Assembly (NCBI GenBank): GCA_025175895.1
Contig: CM046003.1
Location: forward strand, 25,875,245 to 25,939,244
DNA length: 64,000 bases
Direction: 5' to 3'
From: Wurfbainia villosa
Taxonomy: Eukaryota; Streptophyta; Magnoliopsida; Zingiberales; Zingiberaceae
The position numbers and the translations under genes were made by a program. Under the pieces are notes generated by a model, which was not told the DNA's origin, made no database searches, and saw nothing but the letters and a program-made list of their open reading frames with translations. Every line of letters begins with the position of its first letter. Positions within the stretch are counted from its first letter, which is position 1. Shown piece by piece: positions 32,273 through 45,389 of the stretch.

Positions 32273-33690
32273 ATGAGACGAGGTGGGCGTACTGCCGAGA
32301 CGTGGTGTGGGCCACGCCACAGGACCAGAGATCTTTGGTGAGACTTGCGGAGAGATCTACCGAGGGTGAGCATATTGATCGGGTCGATTCCGCTGTGGTG
32401 CTACGTGAGTTGTGGATCCTCAGTCCTCGGCGGATCCTCCTCCCGAGATACCCACTGCTGGGGCATCCGATGTACCAGCGGGAGATCCTACTGCTACACA
32501 TCAGAAACCCCCGCCAGTAGGACCTTCTACTACAGACCCGACAGGCCCATCAGCGGAGCCGGTCGACCCTCACTCAGTATCGGCCCCTACTTATCCTACT
32601 GATGTAGCTGCGGCACGAGCTCGGATTCCAGGATTGGCTAAGTCGATGAAGAGCCGGTTCACTTTATTCAGCGGAGAGACTGATCCGATCGTGGCTCAGT
32701 CTTGGATCGAGACGATGGAGCGTACCTTCTACTATATGGTCTGCTCCGAGTGGGAGAAGGCAGAGTTAGCGGCCTTCCATTTACGAGGCGAGGCCGAGAT
32801 CTGGTGGGATATGCAGCGCTCGATTATTGGCGAGCAGCAGGTTACATGGGCGAAATTTAGAGAGGCTTTTGAGAGTCATTTCCGGGCATATCAGATGATG
32901 AGACGTCAGGATTTTCTGAGTCTAAGAGAATAATCGCGCTGATGGAGTATAATACGAATTTAATCTGCTAGCGTGTTTTGCCCAGTTAGTTTCTTTGAGA
33001 GATAGGTCACGGATGATGCAGACAGGGACCGGATGGGCATCTATGTGTCGATGGCGGGATTTGGTAGTTCTTCCTACCGAGAGGCGTTGTATAGAGCTTT
33101 GTTGATCGAGTCGGCTCAACAAAGGGTCAATACTGACAGGAAGAGGAAACAGACTGAAAGATCTACAGGTCAGACCCATCAGCCACAGACTCATCGGACA
33201 TCGCCAGAGTGGCCGCGCCAACCGCCGAGTCATTCAGGGCATCTAGCCCCTCGTAAATCGACGATCTTCACCGCCTCGCGGTCTTTTTCAGAGAGCCGAG
33301 ACCGCCCATTGGGCGACACTCTCATCAGTTGTAGGATCGAAGGAGCATATCATCTCAAGATGCACCTTGGGACACCGGGCTTGCTATTATTGCATGCTCG
33401 ACACATGAGCCGAGATTGTTCGTTGAAGGCTCGCATGTGGCTTCCGGTTTCTATTCGTGGAGGACCGCTGCGCTCAGGACTCGAGAGGGGCGATACGGCG
33501 GACCTTCGCAACGCCGCGAGAGGAGCCTCCTTCAGAGTCGCTATGGTATTCATGGCGAGGAGTACACCAAAGGTCTGCGCACGGTGTCACAGGTTCGGGC
33601 CAGGATGCAGCATCGTGATGCGCCCCACCATCGGTAAAGATTATTCGCAGCAGCCCATCATACAAGATCACCGCAGCCTTCGCCACTAGT
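32273..33690 (+). pseudogene. gag: Gag of element H
   Basis: An ATG at 32273 (MRRGGR) fits the basic start usual in this family; the readable frame then shifts to 32412-32933. There the Gag core is clear: SWIETMERTFYYM, AAFHLRGEAEIWW, TWAKFREAFESHF. Stops and frame changes follow after 32933. A remnant of the CCHC knuckle, HMSRDC, is at about 33400-33420, with the first Cys residues lost. It would form the particle; it is broken by several shifts. Confidence 0.82.
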
Positions 33691-33770
33691 TCAGATCACC
33701 ACGCAACCGATGCATCACGGCCGCACTCGCTATACCACCTTCCTATCACCTCGTACTCGCCAGACGTCTC

Positions 33771-36700
33771 GTGCTCAGCACATCCCCTTTGGCAGTGATA
33801 CCACCTCCACCGCCACCGGAGACTGGGCGGATTCATGCGATTACCAGAGAGGATGCGCAGCGAGCCAACGAATCCGTATTTCGCGGTACGGTTTCACTTT
33901 ATGCATTTTCAGCTATTATGCTAGTTGATACTGGTAGTTCGCATTCGTTTATTTCTCGTACTTTTATGAGAGAGATTGGTAGATTACCGGCTAGTAGATC
34001 ACAGAGATTAGTCGTCTCCCTACCATCTGGCAATACATTGGATGTTACCCAGGAGGTCCGAGGTTGTCCTTTAGATTTTGGTAACATCATTCTTACGGTA
34101 GATTTATTGGTACTGGATATGGTCGAGTTCGATATTATTCTTGGCATGGATTGGCTGTCAGCATATCATGCCACAGTGGATTGTCAGACGAGGGTGGTCA
34201 CATTCAGACCTCCGAACCAACCCTCGTGGGATTTCACTGGCATCCGGGACGACGGTATAGCGACCATTTCTGCGATTCAGGCTCAGAAGCTTTTATTGCA
34301 CGGTTGCCAGGGTTTTCTATTATCTATGATCAATGTAGAAGACAGTGACTCTCAGATCGCGGACATCCCTATTGTCCGAGAGTATCCAGATGTCTTTCCA
34401 GAGGAGTTACCGGGTCTGCCTCCCAGAAGGCAAGTGGAGTTCATGATTGAGTTAATACCTGGGACGGCGCCGGCATCGAAAGCTCCTTATCGTATGGCCC
34501 CGAGAGAGTTGGATGAGTTAAAGGTTCAGCTCCAGGAACTTTTGGACAGAGGTTTTATTCGCCCTAGTGCATCACCCTGGGGTTCTCCGGTTCTCTTCGT
34601 GAAGAAGAAAGATGGTTCGATGAGACTGTGCATCGACTACAGGCAATTGAACGCCGTCACTATCAAGAATAAATATCCCCTGCCACGTATTGAGGACTTG
34701 TTTGATCAGCTCAGAGGTACATCAGTCTATTCTAAGATTGATCTGCGGTCCGGATATCATCAATTACGAGTTAGAGATTCTGACATTCAGAAGACAGCGT
34801 TCCGTACCAGATATGGACATTATGAGTTTTGGTAATGCCATTTGGGCTTACCAATGCTCCAATGTATTCATGGACTTAATGAACTGTGAATTTATGGATT
34901 TTCTAGATCGGTTCGTCATTGTTTTTATCGATGACATTCTGGTTTATTCTCGTTCCGAGGAGGAACACGCGCAGCATCTTCGTCTTGTTCTCGATAGGCT
35001 CCGAGGCGGCTATATGCGAAGTTCAATAAATGCGCGTTTGGTTACACTCAGGCGGTTTTTCTGGGACATGTGGTTTCGAGTAGAGGTATTTCAGTTGACC
35101 CCGTAAGATCGAGGTCACACCACTGGGAGCACCAAATCGCTCAGGAGGTTCGCAGTTTCCTAGGCTTGGCCGGATATTACAGACGGTTCGTTGAGGGTTT
35201 CTCGAGCATTTCTATGCCATTGACACGCCTTACCAGGAAGGGCGTGAAGTTCACGTGGACAGAGGCGTGCGAGACTAGTTTTCAGGAGTTGAAGAGGAGA
35301 TTGGTGTCAGCACCGATTCTGGTATTGCCATCAGGGGACGATGGTTTCGTTCTTTATACAGATGCGTCTCTACAGGGTTTAGGCGCAGTATTGATGCAGC
35401 ACGGCAGGGTAGTCTCCTATGCTTCTCGACAGTTGAAGGATCATGAGAAAAACTACCCAGTTCACGATTTAGAGTTTGCCGCTATTATCTATGCCTTGAA
35501 GATTTGGAGGCATCATTTATATGGTATTACGTTTGAGATTCTTACTGATCATAAGAGTCTCAAATATCTGTTTACACAGAAGGAACTCAATCTCCGACAG
35601 AGGAGATGGATGGAGTTCTGAAGGATTATATGCACCATCGCCTACCATCCGGGAAAGCCAATGTGGTTGCCGATGCACTTAGCCTAAGTCCCGAGGACTT
35701 TAGCTTCTTCAGTTTTGGTCACAGATTTGATTCAGGGTTTCTCTGAGTTGAGCTTAGAGGAGCAGGGACCGACGGAGCAGGGCGTTCTAGTTACCATGGT
35801 TGCTCAGTCGTCTATCCGGACGAGAGTCCGGGAGGCTCAGGCCAGTGATCAGCATTTACAGTTCATTGGTAGTCAGATCACTTCGGGACAGCAGACTGAG
35901 TTCACCCTAGATGATGAGGGTATTATATATTTCCGAGGTAGATTATGTGTACCTCAGCCTCACCCGGTTATGGAGGAGTTACTACAGGAGGCACATCGCT
36001 CTCGATTTGCGATCCACCCAGGCGGAACCCGTATGTATCGAGATTTAAAGCGGTTGTATTGGTGGAACGGTATGAAGAAAGACATCGCGATTTTGTAGGA
36101 TTTGTCGCCAGGTAAAGGCTGAGCACCAGAGACCAGCTGGATTACTTCAGAGGATTCCTATTCCTGAGTGGAAGTGGGATCATATTACTATGGATTTTGT
36201 GATGGGATTGCCTAGGACACGACGAGGCCATGACGCGATTTGGGTAGTCGTAGACCGACTAACCAAATCCGCGCACTTCTTATCGATTCGGAAGACCAAC
36301 TCTTTGGATCGGTTGGCAGAGCTATATTGTCGGGAGATCATCAGATTGCATGGTGTTCCTTTGAGCATTATATCAGATAGAGATCCCCGGTTCACGTCTA
36401 GGTTCTGGCAGAGTTTGCAGCAGGCTTTAGGCACACAACTTCGGTTTAGTACCGCATTCCATCCGCAGACAGATGGTCAGTCTGAGCGGACCATTCAAAC
36501 ACTAGAGGATTTGCTGAGGTCTGTGTTATAGATTTCGGAGGCAACTGGGAGGATCATTTGCCGTTAGTGGAATTCGCCTACAATAACAGTTATCATTCGG
36601 CTATCCAAATGACCCCGTATGAGGCATTGTATGGTAGGCAGTGTCGTACACCCACCCTCTGGGAGGAGGTTGGGGAGGCCCAGTTGCTAGGACCCCAGAG

Positions 36701-37220
36701 AGCTTAACATGAGGCAGAGTTAGTCCGTACTATCAGACGTAGGATGGCAAAGGCGCAGGATCGCCAGAAGAGTTATGCAGATCGGAAACGGAGACCTTTG
36801 GAGTTCTCTATTGGTGATCATGTATTCCTGCGAGTTTCACCCACGAAAGGGGTGAAGAGGTTTGGACTCCGTGGTAAGCTAGCTCCTAGATATATCGGTC
36901 CGTTTGAGATTTTGGAGAGGATCAGCGATTTGCTTATCGCCTAGCGCTACCCCCATCTTTGACGAGTATACATGATGTATTCCATGTGTCTATCGAGGAA
37001 GTATGTGCGATTCTACACATATTCTATCGATGTATCAGTTCCATTCAACTCGATGCTACTTACGCAGAGGTTCCTGGATTTTGGATTTCAAGGAACGCAT
37101 AGCGGAACAAGGTTGTGCGATTTTGTCAAGGTCGGGTGGAGTCACCACACCGACGAGGAGGCTACTTGGGAGCTCGAGGAAAGATTAGAGCTCAATACCC
37201 CACTTGTTTACTTAAGGTAC
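33771..37220 (+). pseudogene. pol: Pol of element H: protease, RT, RNase H, integrase, chromodomain
   Basis: Protease site LVDTGSSHSFIS (about 33925-33960). RT: FIRPSASPWGSPVLFVKKKD, LCIDYRQLN, KIDLRSGYHQ, then a one-base shift at MPFGLTNAP (34835) and FIDDILVYS (about 34925). RNase H: LYTDASLQGLGAVL and LTDHKSLKYLFT, ending at a frame break near 35620. Integrase: zinc finger part near 36000-36100, core with VVVDRLTKSAHF, ISDRDPRFTS and QTDGQSERTIQTLED, a TAG at 36530, then GPFEIL near 36900. The chromodomain VKVGWSHHTDEEATWELEE lies at about 37125-37185; this type targets integration to heterochromatin marks. At least six frame breaks or stops. Confidence 0.88.
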
Positions 37221-37297
37221 GTGAGGTGTATTTTGATTTATGGTATTTCTTACTCGTTATGCATTTGAGTAGGAAATTTGGGGACCAAATTTTAATT

Positions 37298-37308
37298 AGT
37301 GGGGAGAA
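37298..37308 (+). other. polypurine tract of element H
   Basis: AGTGGGGAGAA directly before the 3' LTR start TGTTAAAT. Confidence 0.85.
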
Positions 37309-39751
37309 TGTTAAATCGGAAAATTTAACATATAAATTAAATGGCCAAATAATTGAGGAAATAATCCTGGAAATTTTTCGGGATTTTTAGGAATTTTTCC
37401 GGAATTTTTCTGGATTTAAACGGACTCTGTACGAGATTTTTTACGGGGATAAAATAGATAGGCTTTATTTAAGGGTTATTATCCTAAAAACCCTAATATC
37501 TATTTTTCTATTCCCTTTTTCTCTCCTCTCGCGAGTCATTCGACGCCTTCTTCTCCGCCGAGCGAGCCTTTCCCCCTCAGCCCGAAACCGCCGACAGCCG
37601 CCCTCGCTTCCTCGCGTCCGACGTGAGCTCGCCGTCCACCGTCGCCTTCCGGTGCTCCGCCGGTCCTTGCCTTTTGAGCCATTGTCCTCACCTTCGCCGC
37701 CCTCTTCTTCGCGGCCGCGATCGCGGCGAGAATGCGCCGCGTGAGGATCGCCGACACCTCACCTCGACCGCCGAGAGCCCTTCTTCCTCGCGCACTGGCC
37801 GAGTCTGCAGACGGTCGTCCGTCCGCATAGCGCCGCGTCGTGCCACAGGACCGTCGATCCTTCTCTCCGCTGTTTGTCTTCTTCACTCGCCTCCGCCGTA
37901 GTAGCCTTCCCCTTCGGATAGATCAACGACGGTGAGTTTTGTTGGAGTAAACTATTTTAGGGCAGCAAGGGGGGTGCCGGTTGAGAGGGGCTGTGAGTGT
38001 TCTATTTGGGGGCGTCGTGCTGTTAAGGTTGGAGGTGATTGTGCAAGGTTGGCTGTGAATAATGTTTGGGCCACTGTAAATTGACTTGGAGATCTAATTT
38101 GGGAAAGGAATGGCTGTGGATGGAATTTCTAGGGCGGGTGAGCTTGATTGGTCGATTTGGGTTGATTCCAGAGTTATTCGGGTGTTGATCGGTTGATTTG
38201 TATGATATTTGGAGGATATGAGATTTGGGTTTAATTGGGATATAAAGGAAATCGATTTATTATTCGATTTGTTGTTGAATTGTATATTTTGTGCTTGACT
38301 ATAATTACGCTATATGCAGGTTTCGGTCACGAGGCAGGTCCCCAGTCGTGACGATTCAGTTCTTCTTGCGGATATATTTTCAGGCGGGTATTTTGACTTA
38401 ACGTTTAGATTAAGTCAAATTGATATGCTAGTAGGATAGCTTACAATAACATTTTCATGTTTATATGCCTGATATACTTTTGGTGCCTACTAGATACATG
38501 CATGTGATAGGATATGATTATATTTTCCTGTTTGATTTGGATCATAGTATGTGGATTAGGGATATGTACATATTGGTTGTACATATCATTCGGATAGGTA
38601 TATTATGAGTAGGATTTACATGCTTTAGTATCATGCACCATTTTCGCATGATTGCATGCTAGCTGGACGGGGTTCCATTATTGTTGAGCCCGCAGCTAGT
38701 TACATGGCCTGCACACACTGCCACTCATGGGTTAGTGGTACATCAGGAGGGTGTGTGCAGTTGCTCTATCAGGCTCCGCTGGTCCGCTCATGGGTAGCGA
38801 TGAGGCAGCGTGGTAGCGGGCAGGGATCCCTCCTCTGGCCTATGACACCAGGAGATGAGAGCTTAGCTCCCCCACTATGTTTGGGGCAGGAGGATAGGTG
38901 TACTCCGACAGCATCCTGTCCACTCGGTCACTCAGGAGCAGTGATGGCAGAGTGCACAGTTGTCATAGCCCTACCCACTCGGCTTCACCATTGCGGAGGC
39001 GGTGATCCGCGCTGGGTGACCATGTCATCGCACGGCATGCACTTTGCATAGATTGCATTTTGTGTTTGCATTTTTATTGATGCCTTGGATGTGCATATGA
39101 TCATCATGCATACAGATACATGCTTATATATGATCGACTTTATTACTTCTAGTCGCACATGCTCCTATATCAGTAGAGATCTGATCATTTTGTATTTCTT
39201 GCTTGCATACCCTATTTATGTGAGACTGTACTGACATGTTATTTTATTGTTAGCTATACCTGATTTTGCATATCTACTATACCCGCAGAGTTCTTTGAAC
39301 TCACCCCGTTGGTTTATATCTATTTCAGGATGAAGCTGTCAGGAGAGTGCAGTTGCCGGACCCCCACTCGTCGTAAAGTTTTGATTTGGATATTTGTTTT
39401 TACGGTATTTGGATATTTTGGTTAGAGGACATGTATAGGTTTGGAGATTGACTTTGTATTTGGTTTTGGTGTCCTTATGGACCTTATTTGGATTTTGGTT
39501 TGGTTGGATTTTGTTGAGTATTCCTGCCCAGATGGCAGAAGGGGTAAGTCTATTTATTTTAGATTGTTTGTCATTTATTTTGGATGATGGCCTGAGGCCA
39601 AATTATATAACTGCGTGTGAGTTTGGATTCCGGTCGTGTTGACCGATGTATAGTGGCCGTGTAGGCCTTTGTATGTAAATTGGGATTGTCACCCGTACAG
39701 GGGAGATGCTGCCGGATTTTTGTCTGGTGGGGTCTCCTTCGGGGCGTGACA
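37309..39751 (+). repeat. 3' LTR of element H
   Basis: 2443 bp, TGTTAAATCGG...GGGGCGTGACA, matching 29500-32008 with many short gaps, mostly in the GC-rich block 37510-37930 and around 38640-39010. The five bases after the LTR (ATTTA) are the same as after the 5' LTR. Confidence 0.87.
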
Positions 39752-39981
39752 ATTTAGGATCACTTGGTTACCAGGATTCATAAACTTTAGTACTTAACCT
39801 GGAGGTCTAGAGTTCGAATCCTGGGGAAGGCAAAAACCCACTTCCAGGGGTGGGAAGTCCAGGTGAGTAACGGCCAGACAGCGAGGCGACGATGCGTTGA
39901 CCAATAGAGTCACCGAATTCCGCCATACAGGCGCGTTGACCAATAGGGTCACCGTATGAGGGGCCCGGTCCGGTCGTTACA
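39752..39981. repeat. 230-bp fragment with a tRNA-like B box between H and its target duplication
   Basis: Contains GAGTTCGAATCC (a B-box-like word) near 39812 with TTAACCTGGAGGTC before it, a duplicated 20-bp word (GCGTTGACCAATAGGGTCAC type) near 39895 and 39935, and ends ..CCGGTCGTTACA exactly at CCCCA. It could be a tRNA-derived SINE, or the start of a minus-strand LTR (TGTAACGACCGG). Neither is proven. Confidence 0.5.
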
Positions 39982-40332
39982 CCCCATGCTTGGACTTTCA
40001 CTGCCAAGGCTACACACTTGGACTTACATGGCCAACCCATGTTGGACTTTCCCAATGCCAAGCCCCATGCTTGGACTTTCACCGCTAAGGCTACACACTT
40101 GGACTTACGCGGCCAAGGCTACACACTTGGTCTTCCCATGACAATCACATGTCATATGTTTTGTCTAACATCAAAATACTACTTGAGTGAAACTCAAGTC
40201 AGGTCAGTGGCCATGGCTACACACTTGGACTTCCCATGATAATCATATGTCATATGTTTTGTCTAACATCAAAAAACTGCTCGAGTCAAACTCAAGTCCG
40301 GTCAATTGTGACCTAGGTCGATTGTACCAACA
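39982..40332 (-). repeat. solo LTR F, right end
   Basis: CCAAGGC...CTTGGACT hairpin units, then TCGAGTCAAACTCAAGTC and the LTR end ..TACCAACA at 40332, followed by the CTATT duplication. Confidence 0.82.
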
Positions 40333-42031
40333 CTATTAATGCACCACCTCCTCGTAGATCTAGTAGGACATGTAGGATTCCTAAGAGATATGGATTTCTC
40401 ATAAGTGAATCTAATGATGTGTTTCTCATAGATGATATGGAATCCACTAGTTATGAAGAGAGACTGAATAGGTCAGACAGGGATAGATGACTACTAGCCA
40501 TGAAATTAGAAATGGATTCCATGTATGAAAATCAAGTTTGGAACTTGGTAGACCCACCCAAAGGCATAACGCCTATAGGGTGCAAGTGGGTTTTCAAGAA
40601 GAAAACTGACATGGATGGTAATATTATCAACTATAAAGCTAGATTAGTGGCAAAAGGATATCGTCAAAGACAAGGTGTTGACTATGACGAAACCTTTTCA
40701 CCAGTAGCTATGCTTAAATCCATTCAGAAACTCCTAGCCATAGCGACTCATTTTGATTATGAGACATGGCAGATGGATGTGAAAATAGTTTTCCTTAACG
40801 GAAACCTATCTGAGGATGTATATATGATACAACCTGAGGGTTTCACATCCTTTGACAAAAACAAAGAATGCAAGCTTCAACGCTCCATTTATGGATTCAA
40901 GCAAACATCCAGGAGTTGGAATATCCATTTTGATGAGGCAATCAAATAGTTTAATTTCTCATAAAATCCTGAGGAGCCATGTGTATAAGAAGGTTAGTGG
41001 GAGTGCGGTCATGTTCCTAGTATTGTATGTCGATGACATATTAATTATAGGAAACGATATTCTTGTTTTGCAAACAGTCAAGGTCTAGTTGTCCAAAATG
41101 TTCTCCATGAAAGACATGGGAGAAGCAACTTATATTTTGGGGATTAAGATCTATAGAGATAGATCGATTCGGTTGCTTGGTCTTCACAGTCTATATTCAT
41201 AGACAAAGTGCTAAAACGATTTAGCATGGAAGTATCAAAGAAAGGTTTTATTCCCATGAGGCATGGGATTCACCTTTCGAAGTCTATGTGCCCGTACACT
41301 GAAGATGAGAGGATTCACATGAGTCAAATCCCATATACATCAGCTATAGGATCGATCATGTATGTTATGTTATGTATGAGGTCCAATGTATCATACACTT
41401 TGAGTGTTACGAGTAGATACCAGTCGGATCATGGAATGGACCATTGGGTGGTTGTCAAGAAAATCCTTTAATACTTGAGAAGGACTAAGGATTTGTTCTT
41501 GGTATATAGAGGAAGTGATATGGTAGTAAGTGAGTATACTGATGACAACTTCAAGACAGATAAGGATGATTCCAAATCTTAATCTAGATACATATTCCTC
41601 TTGAATGGAGGTGTGGTGAGTTGGAAGAATTCTAAGCAAGACACCATTGCTGATTCTACTATAGAGGCAGAGTACATTGAATCTTCTGAAGCAACAAAAG
41701 AGGCGATCTGGATCAAAAAGTTCATTACTGAACTTGGAGTAGTTTCGAGCATTATTGAAGCATTATCGATTTATTACGACAACAATGACACTATTGCATA
41801 GGCGAATGAACCACGTTCTCATCAGCGATTCAAGCACGTACTATGCTATTACCATATGATCAGAGTGATCACTAGTAGAAGAGATGTACAAATAGAGAAA
41901 GTTCCCACTGATAAGAATCTAGCAGATCCCTTGACAAAGCCTCTTCCCAAGAAAAGTTCGAGAGGCATATTGAGGCCTATGGTATTGATACAAAGGTGAT
42001 TGACTGTAGGGAAAGTGGAAGTTTGATGTAA
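40333..42031 (+). pseudogene. pol: RT and RNase H of element I, copy 1
   Basis: After CTATT the frame reads NAPPPRRSSRTCRIPKRYGF, joining to the integrase tail at 26318. RT: GCKWVFKKKTDMDGN, YKARLVAKGYRQ, WQMDVKIVFLNG, SIYGFKQTSRSWN, active site LYVDDILIIGND (about 41020). RNase H: SEYTDDNF, EAEYIESSEA, ADPLTKPLP, stop at 42031. In-frame stops interrupt it at IK*F, FS*N, KV*L, IL*Y, KS*S and IA*A. The same stops are in copies 2 and 3. One base is missing at GGTCTTCACAG (about 41185) compared with copy 2. Confidence 0.88.
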
Positions 42032-42673
42032 TTAAGAGGTGTCCTAAGGCAATCACCTTAGAAGTTATTAATAAAATTAACTATTATACATTATCTATGT
42101 ATTTGATTGGAATTTAAACTCATTTACTGAAGTCCACAATACGATGCATAACATGAGAGAAATTGTGATTGGATCATAATTAGTGGGTATCTCATCATGT
42201 GTAAATATGCAAGTATTGAAACTATCCCTAGTCGATGAATTGATGAGATTGGACATCATCCATTCTGTGAGACTAGCACATATTATACTCCTTGGTTTAA
42301 CCAAGCATTCGGTACTCACTGAATGGAAGAATAGGGATGCTGAGAGAGAACATGTAGATGCTTGTTATAGTAACTAGTTCATTGGAGTGACCTGCTATGA
42401 GACTTCATATGGTTTTATATGTCGTTAAAGATCTCATTGCAGCTTGAGTGCGAGCTTCCTTAGACTTGAGGTATTCAAGTCACCTTGATCATGGCGCCTT
42501 AAACTTTGACTTATTCATAGCCATCTAAGTAGGTGTAACTCGGGGATGATTGGATATGAGCCAAAGTGATCGAAGGTGTTTGAATAGCCCACAGAGGATT
42601 CACCACTCCTGATAAAGGAGATGTATATCCTAGGCCTCTTATCAGTTATTTACTCGAAGTCTCGCGAGCAAAC
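42024..42673 (+). repeat. start of the 3' LTR of element I, copy 1
   Basis: TGATGTAATTAAGAGGTGTC onward aligns with the E LTR read on the minus strand from 26057 (shared GTGTCCTAAGGCAATC, CCCTAGTCGATGAATTGATG, GGTGTTTGAATAGCC). The pol stop overlaps the LTR start. It is cut at 42673 by a G LTR after about 650 bp. Confidence 0.78.
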
Positions 42674-44561
42674 TGTTGGGATGTATACTGAAAAGTCTAT
42701 CTTTTGTTTGAACATCTTTATTTTTGAAATAAGAATCACATGATCATTGTTTGCATTTTATAGTTATGCATATTGTCTAATACATTACATTGTAGATAAC
42801 ATGGTGTGTAGTGTCACACGATAGATCATGTTATCGGTCCATTATAAAGTATAAGCAAAGGCTCACAACCAAGATGGTTATGGACAAACCATTGGAATGG
42901 TTGTAGTGTGATTTGGTTTGTCTTGACCATAGAATCACACTAGTGCACTTTGTGTGTATTGAGCAATACCAACTTAGAGGTGATTCGATTTATTGATGAC
43001 TACATAATCGAATCGGACCTCAGATATTATATTGTACATGCTCTTAATCCCGATATAATAACGGGCACATATACTTAGTATTCATTTCTTTGATTTATCA
43101 ATGGGAGAGATTTATAGAGTAAATCGATAGGCTCGGTAAGTTGGGAAATGATATTATTTACATGGTGTGTCGTTGATTATAGGAGGAAACCCTATCCTAT
43201 ATATTAGGATGATGATGTCTCCTTGAGGAGCTCCTAAGGATCATCATGTAAACCCTGCAGGTGGACTTGGTCCGGTATGATGATAAGGTTGAGTGGTACT
43301 ACTCATGGAGTTAGATGTTGATTAATTAATTGTCAGTAAATTAATTAATTGACGGACATTCGAGATCTTAAACACGGGGAGACAAATGTACAAATAATAT
43401 ATGGAGCCCATATTAACATATGGGGGTTGGTGAGGTAGATCAATGATAATCCTCTAGTGGAATGGATTATCATTAATGGATCGGACTTTATGTGGGCTTG
43501 ATCCATTGGGTGGCCAAGATCCAACTCCTCCTCATGGTCCCTATTGTAGCATATTAAAATCTCATGGAGCCTAGATCCAATGATGGAAAACAAAACTCTA
43601 GATCCGACGGTGGAGATTAAATCTCTAGATCCGACGGTTGAGATTAAATCTCTAGATCCGACGGTTGAAATTAAATCTCTAGAACCGATGGTTGAGATTA
43701 AAAGGAGGCTTAAGCCTAACTCTATAAATATGGGCTTAAGGCTTGGGCGTGGGAATCAATTGAGAGAGGTTAGGGTTTTTCTTCTTTGGCTTGGGTGGCA
43801 AGGAAAAAGTGGGTGGCTAGGTTTTTAGGAGGTGTATTGGGTGGCCACAAATAAGGAAGGTTTTCTTCTTCCTTAGGAGTTGCCAGCGCCCTTCCTTGTC
43901 CTCTCTACCTTGGTCGGCGCTCAACCTATTCCTCTTCTTCTGCTTGGCCGGTTGAAACACGGGCTAGGGTTGTTCCTTGGAGCTCTTGGCCGGCACCTAC
44001 ATCTCCTTGTTCTTCTTCTTGGCCGGCGGCAAGAACCAAGTTTGGAGCTTGGTGGTTGGTTAAGGGATGGGGAAGAGTTTTGTTTCATATTCTTTCTTTT
44101 GTTTGGAGCGAGCAAAGAAAGGAAGATTGGTGATCTAGGAGGCTTCGACTTTTGGAAGATCGTCGCCCACACGACGCGTAAGGAGGAGAAGGACTATCAC
44201 GATAGAAGATTGAGAGGTATAATGCTTCTTTATATTCTTTTGTAATATGTCTATAATTGTTTTTCAATCATATACATGTTGTATGTTCTGTTTTGTGGCT
44301 CAATTAATTTGGAACCCGAATACAAACACAAAAGCCGGCGATCCGTACATCGTCTATTCCGCGGCTATTCATAGAATAGAGGTTGGTGGCTTGAACAACA
44401 AGTTTGTTCAAGTGACCACTCTAATCGAATAGCACGACGATGAAACGGTAGCTTGGGTAATCCCTCTTGTCAAGGATAAATTTTTTTTATCCGGGGACGT
44501 AGAAGGGATCGCCATGAACAAGTGACCGAGTGGAGGTGGAAAGAGAAGTTTCCTACCTACA
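42674..44561 (+). repeat. G-family LTR, copy 2
   Basis: 1888 bp. It is nearly identical to copy 1 after about the first 180 bp; in the first 180 bp it agrees with copy 3 against copy 1 (ACTGAAAAG, TTGTTTGAAC, CACACGATAG). The left neighbour is the I LTR (GCGAGCAAAC). The 27-bp repeats start at 43571 and the TATA box is at 43723-43730. Confidence 0.82.
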
Positions 44562-45389
44562 TTGCCATCGACTTGGATCAGTCGATTGCTACCTATAGCA
44601 GTCGACTGGTGTCGGGTAAAACCTCAAATACTTGTTTGAGTGTTCGCCTATCAGATAAAACCTCAAACACCATGTTTGAGCATTCGACACTCGATCTTAG
44701 CCACTTGGCCAAGCTCCATTATCATCTCCCATAGAGTCCCTCACCGAAGCTCTCTTCGTCCGGCCATGTCCCTCGGATGCACCAAGTGCATGACTTCGCA
44801 ATTCCATCTTTCACGTCTCGCCCTGAAGTCTACTTCCTTTGGCTTCACTCCATTCGCTCCTCGTTCGGCGGCCCCTCGGATGTACCAAGCGCACGACTTT
44901 TACAATGCCATCCTTCACCAACTCAAAGACTCGAGCCATGAGACGATGAACTTGTCAATGCTTTATCAAGCTTTCCCATTGCCAAGGCTACACACTTGGA
45001 GTTACACGCCAACTCTATGTTGGACTTCCCATGCCAAGCCCCATGCTTGGACTTTCACTGCCAAGGCTACACACTTGGACTTACATGGCCAACCCATGTT
45101 GGACTTTCCCAATGCCAAGCCCCATGCTTGGACTTTCACCGCTAAGGCTACACACTTGGACTTACGCGGCCAAGGCTACACACTTGGTCTTCCCATGACA
45201 ATCACATGTCATATGTTTTGTCTAACATCAAAATACTGCTTGAGTGAAACTCAAGTCAGGTCAGTGGCCATGGCTACACACTTGGACTTCCCATGATAAT
45301 CATATGTCATATGTTTTGTCTAACATCAAAAAACTGCTCGAGTCAAACTCAAGTCCGGTCAATTGTGACCTAGGTCGATTGCACCAACA
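44562..45389 (-). repeat. right half of LTR F, copy 2
   Basis: Uninterrupted version of 29018-40332. Palindromes CAGTCGATTG at 44579 and CAGTCGACTG at 44599 (20 bp apart), hairpin array 44989-45288, end GCACCAACA. CTATT follows. Confidence 0.83.

Larger units (their letters stand above)
29500..39751 (+). mobile_element. gypsy chromovirus H (Tekay-like), dead
   Basis: LTR, primer-binding site, gag, protease-RT-RNase H-integrase-chromodomain, purine tract, LTR. Left target duplication CCCCA (29495-29499). The matching CCCCA on the right is at 39982-39986, 230 bp beyond the LTR end; that extra piece is annotated separately. The uninterrupted target is seen in unit 2 (about 45040). The Tekay assignment rests on the LTR length of about 2.5 kb, the GMDWLSAYHATVDC stretch and the chromodomain. 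Confidence 0.9.
27125..42673 (+). repeat. tandem unit 1 (G LTR - F half - pol of I - I LTR start)
   Basis: Composite unit, about 5062 bp when element H and the 230-bp fragment (29500-39986) are taken out. Order: G LTR 27125-29017, right half of F 29018-40332, RT-RNase H 40333-42031, I LTR 42024-42673. It differs from units 2 and 3 in being joined on the left to the left half of F and not to the I LTR. Confidence 0.85.

Noticed and set aside
39752..39830. A tRNA gene because of GAGTTCGAATCC
   Set aside because: No matching acceptor stem, D arm or anticodon arm can be drawn; only the B-box-like word is present.
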